From positions 3,658,001 to 3,722,000 of the forward strand of contig NZ_CP010429.1 in the NCBI RefSeq assembly GCF_000974425.1: 64,000 nucleotides of DNA, written 5' to 3'. A model generated the notes under the pieces. That model saw only the letters and a program-made list of their open reading frames with translations, did not search any database and had not been told where the DNA came from. The translations under genes and the position numbers were made by a program. Positions within the stretch are counted from its first letter, which is position 1; each line of letters begins with the position of its first letter. The DNA is from Spirosoma radiotolerans. Lineage in GTDB: Bacteria; Bacteroidota; Bacteroidia; Cytophagales; Spirosomataceae. Below, one piece after another: positions 59,347 through 64,000 of the stretch.

Positions 59347-61071
59347 ATGCATACGACATCCGTTGTTCCTCTGATCGATAAACTGATTATTTATCAGATT
59401 TTTACGCGCCTGTTCGGCAACCAGTCGACCACAAACCAGTGGAATGGAACCTATGCAGAAAATGGCTGTGGCAAATTCAACGACATCAACGATGCGGCTC
59501 TCCAGTCGATTCGGCAGTTTGGCATTTCGCACGTTTGGTATACGGGAATTATCGAGCACGCTACCCAAACGGACTATTCAGCTTATGGTATTCTGCCCGA
59601 CGACCCGGCGGTGGTGAAAGGGCGGGCCGGATCACCCTACGCCATTAAAGACTATTACGATGTTGACCCCGATCTGGCCGTCAGTGTGCCCAACCGCATG
59701 GCCGAATTTGAGGCCCTGGTTCAGCGCACTCACGCGCATGGGCTAAAGGTGATCATCGACTTTATTCCAAATCACGTCGCCCGGCAGTACCGGTCCGATG
59801 CCAAACCCCAGGATGTTGTCGACCTCGGCCAGAACGACGATACGTCTGTCGACTTTGCGCCAAACAACAATTTTTATTACCTGCCAGGGCAAACCTTTGT
59901 TGCCCCCGAACAGGCTGACAGCCAGCCGCCGTCACGTACCCTACACGAATACCCGGCCAAAGTAACGGGCAGTGGCTCCATCACAGCTACCCCCGACCGG
60001 AACGACTGGTACGAAACCATCAAACTGAACTATGGCCTCAATATATTTGACGGAAGCCGCCAGTTTGATCCCATTCCGGCCACCTGGACGCAGATGCTCG
60101 ACATTTTGCTTTTCTGGTCAGCCAAAGGCGTCGATGGGTTCCGGTGCGATATGGCCCATATGGTGCCTATTGAGTTTTGGCACTGGGCCATCCGTCAGGT
60201 AAAACAGCGCTACCCCAACCTGCTTTTCATCGCCGAGATTTACGAGCCCGGCTTATATCGGCCCTTTATTCTGAACGGTGGTTTTGATTACCTCTACGAT
60301 AAAGTCGGGTTGTACGATGCCGTCCGACGCTTGATGGAAGGCCATGGTTCGTGCTATGACCTGACCCGCGTTTGGCAGCAGGAATCCGGCGACTTTGCGC
60401 AGCACATGCTTCGGTTTCTCGAAAACCACGATGAGCACCGCATTGCCTCGCGTTTCTTCGCCAATAATCCCTGGGCTGCCGTTCCGGCCATGACCTTGTC
60501 GGCAACCATGCATACGGGCCCTGTTCTCCTGTATTTTGGTCAGGAAGTTGGCGTTCGGGCAGAGGGCGCCGAAGGGTTTAGTGGCGACGATGGACGGACG
60601 ACCATCTTTGACTACTGGGGCGTCCCCGAATGGCAACAGTGGCTCAGTCAGGGGCAGTACAATGGCGCGAATCTGGCCGACGAACAACGGCGACTGCGGG
60701 CCTTTTACCAGCAGTTAAATTACCTGGTCAATGGCTCCGACGCCATCCAGAATGGGTATTTCTATGACCTGCAATACGTAAATGACAATGGGCAAAGCGC
60801 GGGCTACGATGCGCATCAGGTTTATAGTTACCTGCGCTACACGGATCGGCAAAAACTGCTCATCGTCTGTAACTTTTCGCAACACACGACCTACGACACC
60901 ACCATTGCCATCCCAGCCGCAGCGTTTGACAGTATGGCGATTGACCCCAACAAATTGCTTCAACTAACCGATATCTTCCTGACCAACGAAACACTGGAAG
61001 CACTTGGACGAACGGGAATACCCCTGATGCTTACCCCCTGGAGTGTGCGGGTGCTGGAAATTAAATCGTAA
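59347..61071 (+). CDS. Cytoplasmic GH13 alpha-amylase-family enzyme
   Basis: 574 residues, no signal peptide. GH13 motifs: KVIIDFIPNHVARQY (region I), Asp268 in FRCDMAHM (region II), Glu297 in FIAEIYEPGLY (region III), Asp362 in ENHDEHRI (region IV), so the catalytic triad is intact. The N-terminal GNQSTTNQWNGTYAENGCGK segment and the long loop at about 190-235 are distinctive for a Bacteroidota intracellular subgroup. It should degrade imported maltodextrins or a storage glucan. Divergent from the exported amylase. Confidence 0.92.
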   Translation: MHTTSVVPLIDKLIIYQIFTRLFGNQSTTNQWNGTYAENGCGKFNDINDAALQSIRQFGISHVWYTGIIEHATQTDYSAYGILPDDPAVVKGRAGSPYAIKDYYDVDPDLAVSVPNRMAEFEALVQRTHAHGLKVIIDFIPNHVARQYRSDAKPQDVVDLGQNDDTSVDFAPNNNFYYLPGQTFVAPEQADSQPPSRTLHEYPAKVTGSGSITATPDRNDWYETIKLNYGLNIFDGSRQFDPIPATWTQMLDILLFWSAKGVDGFRCDMAHMVPIEFWHWAIRQVKQRYPNLLFIAEIYEPGLYRPFILNGGFDYLYDKVGLYDAVRRLMEGHGSCYDLTRVWQQESGDFAQHMLRFLENHDEHRIASRFFANNPWAAVPAMTLSATMHTGPVLLYFGQEVGVRAEGAEGFSGDDGRTTIFDYWGVPEWQQWLSQGQYNGANLADEQRRLRAFYQQLNYLVNGSDAIQNGYFYDLQYVNDNGQSAGYDAHQVYSYLRYTDRQKLLIVCNFSQHTTYDTTIAIPAAAFDSMAIDPNKLLQLTDIFLTNETLEALGRTGIPLMLTPWSVRVLEIKS

Positions 61072-61083
61072 CTTCGTCGCGCA

Positions 61084-61120
61084 TTTCGGGCGTCGTTTCG
61101 CCATTAGACTACGCCCGAAA
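61084..61120. other. Hairpin between the amylase and DUF1460 genes
   Basis: Perfect 10-bp stem tttcgggcgt (61084-61093) with acgcccgaaa (61111-61120), 17-nt loop, in the 62-bp gap. No U-run, so a processing or attenuation hairpin is as likely as a terminator. Confidence 0.4.
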
Positions 61121-61133
61121 GCCCCGCCCATTC

Positions 61134-62015
61134 ATGACGAAATTGTTTACTACACTTTTCCTGCTGTTTCTATCGCCGATCATCCGGGCGCAGGATACGA
61201 CGTCCGGCGATTTGCGGTCGTTCACCTTCGTGAGTGGCCAAACTCCGGCCGAAACGGCCCTGACCATCGGCAAGCAATTTCTGGGCAGGCCTTATATTCC
61301 GAACACGCTCGACCAGAATGCAACGGAACAACTGGTGGTCAACCTCCGTGAATTTGATTGCACTACGTATTTAGAAAGCGTGCTGGCGCTCACTATGGCC
61401 TGGCAGGACGTCGCGAACAAGCCCAATCCGGTGCTGTCTGAGCAAACGTTTCGCAATTACCTGACCAGACTACGGTACCGAAACGGGCGAATTGATGGCT
61501 ATGCCAGCCGCTTACACTATTTTTCGGACTGGCTTCGTGATAACGAACGGAAAGGATTGATCTCAGATGTGAGTGGTGAACTACCGGGTAGCCTGACCGT
61601 TGCCAAGCCCGTTTCCTACATGACATCGACAACCTACAAATATCCTCAACTCAATAACCCCGACATATTTAAACAGGTGGCTCTTACCGAAGCCTCACTG
61701 AGTCAGTTGGCGTTTTCGTTTATACCGACGAAACATATTCGGCAGGCCGAAGCTCAACTCCATGAGGGAGACATTGTCATGATGGTTCCGGCCCGGCCTG
61801 GTCTGGACATGAAGCATGTTGGTCTGGCCATTCGGCAGCCCGATGGCCGGATGCACCTTCTTCATGCCTCATCCGATCAGGGGATGGTGGTCATTTCGGC
61901 ATACCCCATCAGCGAATACGTTCAATGGCACAAGCGCCTTTCGGGTATTCGGGTAGCCCGGCTGAGGACCGTGCCGGGGAGTGTGGTCAATTCAGCTTCC
62001 CTTCAGGGGAAGTAA
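61134..62015 (+). CDS. Exported DUF1460 (amidase-like, NlpC/P60-related) protein
   Basis: 293 residues. Signal peptide (LFTTLFLLFLSPIIRAQ). DUF1460 core with nucleophile Cys76 in LREFDCTTYLE, His228 in MKHVGLAIR and the following LLHASSDQG. The fold is a permuted NlpC/P60-like amidase; characterised relatives act as N-acetylmuramoyl-L-alanine amidases on anhydro-muropeptides. It is therefore likely to cut peptidoglycan fragments in the periplasm, as is the NamZ-type enzyme at 34544. It is 62 bp downstream of the amylase on the same strand and may share its transcript. Confidence 0.87.
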   Translation: MTKLFTTLFLLFLSPIIRAQDTTSGDLRSFTFVSGQTPAETALTIGKQFLGRPYIPNTLDQNATEQLVVNLREFDCTTYLESVLALTMAWQDVANKPNPVLSEQTFRNYLTRLRYRNGRIDGYASRLHYFSDWLRDNERKGLISDVSGELPGSLTVAKPVSYMTSTTYKYPQLNNPDIFKQVALTEASLSQLAFSFIPTKHIRQAEAQLHEGDIVMMVPARPGLDMKHVGLAIRQPDGRMHLLHASSDQGMVVISAYPISEYVQWHKRLSGIRVARLRTVPGSVVNSASLQGK

Positions 62016-62193
62016 GTTTATAGCTGACTTAGCTTCGTAGATCGTGGCGTGTTTAAGTGGCATTTTAAGCGTATGAACTCTACATAAGTGAGTAGTCCGC
62101 ATCCGGATTAGTATGTGGTGAGGACACAACTCACTCAACGCGCGCTCCTGAAAGCCGATTCGCGTCCATCTATTAACAGGAATTAATGCCCTT

Positions 62194-63138
62194 ATGCCAA
62201 CACGTACATTCATCCGTTTCCAACTGGCGTTAGTAGCCGTACTGTCTGGCGGTTGTGGGTCATCCAACCAGCAGTCGGATTCGATACCCTGGGTAACCTA
62301 TTCCGTTGCCACGTTGGCTAAAGATACTACCTTATTTAGTGAAGCCCACAAGGTCGGCGTCATGCACGACGCCGACCTGGCTGAAGTATCCGGCCTGGCC
62401 GCAAGCCGTAATCATCCGGGTTACCTCTGGGCCGAAGAAGATTCCGGTAATTCCAATCAAATTCAATTAATCAGTCCCGAGGGTCAGGTAGTGGCCCGGT
62501 TCAGCATTGAAGGCGCGAGAAACCGGGACTGGGAAGATATAGCCGTCGGGCCTGGTCCAATACCGGGCAAATCCTACATTTACGTGGCCGACATTGGCGA
62601 TAACCGGCGCTGGCGTTCCGAAAAAGTCATTTATCGGTTTCCGGAACCAAGCCTGGTCGGGAAAGTGCTTCCATTCGATGGGCAGATCACTAATGCCGAA
62701 GCCATTCGGGTATACCTGCCCGATGGTTCACAAAATGCCGAAGCGATTCTTCTCGATCCAATCACAAGAGACCTGTTTCTTATTTCCAAAGGCGCTTACT
62801 CGGCCGTGTACCGTGCTGCTTATCCACAGTCACTGACCCAGTCTACCCGGATGACGGCCCTGCTGCGTATTCCCTTCGATCATGCGACATCGGCGGCTAT
62901 TTCGACGGATGGCCATGAAATTCTGATTCGAACCTACGAACAGATTTTTCACTACAGCCGTCGGCAAGGGGAAACCATTGCCGATGCCCTCAAGCGTGTA
63001 CCCCGGCGGTTACCACTTGCCTACGAAGTGCAGGGAGAAGCCATTAGCTGGGCAATCAACGGTTCGGGCTATTACACCAGCACGGAGAAAACATTCACCT
63101 CTATCCAATTCATTTATTTTTATCCACGCAAAAAATAG
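62194..63138 (+). CDS. Beta-propeller lipoprotein, unknown function
   Basis: 314 residues. Lipoprotein signal with lipobox VLSGGC. The rest is propeller-like (LAEVSGLAASRNHPGYLWAE, GNSNQIQLISPEGQVVARFS, NRDWEDIAVGPGPIPGKSYI, IYVADIGDNRRWR), similar in style to the SdiA-regulated-like lipoprotein at 37095. The conserved SGLA, WEDIAVG and DIGDN blocks are found in many Bacteroidota periplasmic proteins without an assigned role. A paralogue relation to 37095 is possible but distant. Confidence 0.7.
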   Translation: MPTRTFIRFQLALVAVLSGGCGSSNQQSDSIPWVTYSVATLAKDTTLFSEAHKVGVMHDADLAEVSGLAASRNHPGYLWAEEDSGNSNQIQLISPEGQVVARFSIEGARNRDWEDIAVGPGPIPGKSYIYVADIGDNRRWRSEKVIYRFPEPSLVGKVLPFDGQITNAEAIRVYLPDGSQNAEAILLDPITRDLFLISKGAYSAVYRAAYPQSLTQSTRMTALLRIPFDHATSAAISTDGHEILIRTYEQIFHYSRRQGETIADALKRVPRRLPLAYEVQGEAISWAINGSGYYTSTEKTFTSIQFIYFYPRKK

Positions 63139-63222
63139 CGGCTGCCCACGTAACAATTTTATAATACAAGGGACATCCCGAAATCGCTTACTTTCGTCCG
63201 GCCTTACCACCTAATTACCTGG

Positions 63223-63369
63223 ATGATACGCCATTGGATAAACGAATTAATAAATCTGGTTGCAGGGAACAGCCGGTACGTTCATTATGACCGATTCTGG
63301 CAACTTATTTTTTTGCTTGTTCTCCTCTTTCTGCTAACCATACCCGGACTGTTGTATTTTTTAATCTGA
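63223..63369 (+). CDS. Small single-span membrane peptide (48 aa)
   Basis: ATG 63223 to TGA 63367-63369. The first 26 residues are polar and aromatic (MIRHWINELINLVAGNSRYV), followed by an uninterrupted hydrophobic segment (QLIFLLVLLFLLTIPGLLYF) to the end. The regular polar-then-membrane pattern suggests a real small membrane protein, but there is no family match I can name and no clear promoter. Confidence 0.4.
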   Translation: MIRHWINELINLVAGNSRYVHYDRFWQLIFLLVLLFLLTIPGLLYFLI

Positions 63370-63428
63370 GGTCGTTGATCTCATGCCATTACGCATTTGT
63401 TTCAGCCGGGTCGCTTTGTAGCAAATTT

Positions 63429-64000
63429 TCAGGCTGTCGTCGAGCCCCCAAGTACGGTAGCCAATTGCTTGCCATCCGGAACGCCCAATCCCGTGCAGGC
63501 ATCCCAACCCGCAACCGCCGTATACCCTTTGTTGCCCGTCGTTGTGCTGTTATTTCCCTGGGTTATATCCCGAAACGCTTTTGGATTGGCATAGATGATG
63601 GGGTGAATAAAGCCAACGGCTTTGCCCCGTTGCTGGTTGATGAGGGCAATCAGGCCGGCCATTAGCGGAGCCACGGCACTCGTTCCGCCAATGATCAGGT
63701 TACTGCCATCGACCCGAACCGCATACCCGGTTGCCGGATCCGCCACAGCGGCCACATCGGGCACACCCCGGCCTTTTCGTTTTTTATCATTCACCGATGG
63801 CGGAACATGGCTCTTTTGCTGGTAATCGGGCAGGTCGAATGCATCACTTATCCCGCCCCCCGTGGCACTGGTCTTGCTTTCGTGCCAGACCACTTCAGCC
63901 GAGATCGAGTTGCCCGAAGCGGTGAGCTTTGTTCCTCCGCAAGCCAGCACAAAGGGACTCGACGAGGGAAAGTCGACATGCGCTTTTCCATCTCCAACGC
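63429..64000 (-). CDS. Sedolisin (S53) serine-carboxyl peptidase, 3' part
   Basis: The frame is open to the window edge and continues upstream; about 190 residues are visible. Reading from the edge, VGDGKAHVDFPSSSPFVLAC is the S53 substrate-pocket strand, followed by GGTKLTA, WHESKTSATGGGISDAFDLP and the catalytic Ser in GGTSAVAPLMAGLIALI. The calcium site is in FRDITQGNN plus AGWDACTGLG near the C-terminus. It is an acid-type subtilisin-like endopeptidase (kumamolisin class), normally exported as a proenzyme; the Glu and Asp of its triad lie outside the window. No T9SS tail follows. Confidence 0.92.
   Translation of the reverse strand, partial: VGDGKAHVDFPSSSPFVLACGGTKLTASGNSISAEVVWHESKTSATGGGISDAFDLPDYQQKSHVPPSVNDKKRKGRGVPDVAAVADPATGYAVRVDGSNLIIGGTSAVAPLMAGLIALINQQRGKAVGFIHPIIYANPKAFRDITQGNNSTTTGNKGYTAVAGWDACTGLGVPDGKQLATVLGGSTTA

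Overview
The window looks like chromosomal DNA from a member of the Bacteroidota, most likely a Cytophagales / Spirosoma-like bacterium. The evidence is a SusC/SusD outer-membrane pair with its own ECF sigma factor and FecR anti-sigma factor, a type IX secretion (T9SS) sorting tail, SprB-repeat surface proteins, DUF2911 and LytTR/LytS families, and many start sites preceded by the Bacteroidota -7 element TAnnTTTG instead of an E. coli-type promoter. Base composition is moderate (about half G+C by eye) and even along the window. I saw no rRNA, tRNA, prophage, transposase or CRISPR array. The genus is an inference from protein character, not a database result.

Layout. 1-0.8 kb: 3' part of a DUF2911/TPR protein. 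0.9-7.9 kb (minus): ECF sigma - FecR - SusC (with STN domain) - SusD, a self-regulated nutrient uptake locus. 8.1-14.7 kb (minus): a cytochrome c / HEAT dehydrogenase-like protein directly coupled to an SGNH hydrolase, then a Tat-exported type B carboxylesterase. 15.2-20.2 kb (minus): housekeeping and small genes (mtgA, hemW, a 51-residue Cys/Lys-rich peptide, PhzF, a hexitol-phosphatase-like HAD enzyme, a small lipoprotein, a YCII protein and a decayed MNT nucleotidyltransferase). 20.2-25.2 kb: an S9 peptidase facing a T9SS-exported SprB-repeat protein. 25.4-27.9 kb: an acidic hypothetical protein, then an Anbu proteasome-like protease with a transglutaminase. 28-32.3 kb: phosphoglucosamine mutase-type enzyme, YtxH protein, a second DUF2911 protein, guaA. 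32.4-40.2 kb: T9SS acetylesterase, NamZ-type muramidase, LolC/E-like permease, beta-propeller lipoprotein, and a LytS/LytTR two-component pair. 40.3-47.6 kb (minus): three large surface proteins that share one C-terminal module. 48-55.1 kb: RluA pseudouridine synthase, GT2 and a polytopic membrane protein, a large TonB-like barrel protein, and a DUF4405-NTF2 fusion. 55.2-61 kb: beta-phosphoglucomutase-like enzyme, quinone oxidoreductase and two divergent GH13 amylases (one exported, one cytoplasmic), probably an alpha-glucan utilisation group. 61-64 kb: DUF1460 amidase-like protein, a beta-propeller lipoprotein, a 48-residue membrane peptide and the 3' part of a sedolisin.

The most noteworthy signals are: (1) several unrelated long perfect palindromes between genes (21-32 bp arms), plus a large nested cruciform with a heptamer expansion in one arm only; (2) the C-terminal module shared by the three tandem surface proteins, with a 148-nt block almost identical between two of them; (3) a reduced Anbu-transglutaminase locus without its usual ATP-grasp and alpha-E neighbours; (4) overlooked small genes of 48 and 51 codons; (5) -7 promoter elements so close to start codons that at least two transcripts may be leaderless.
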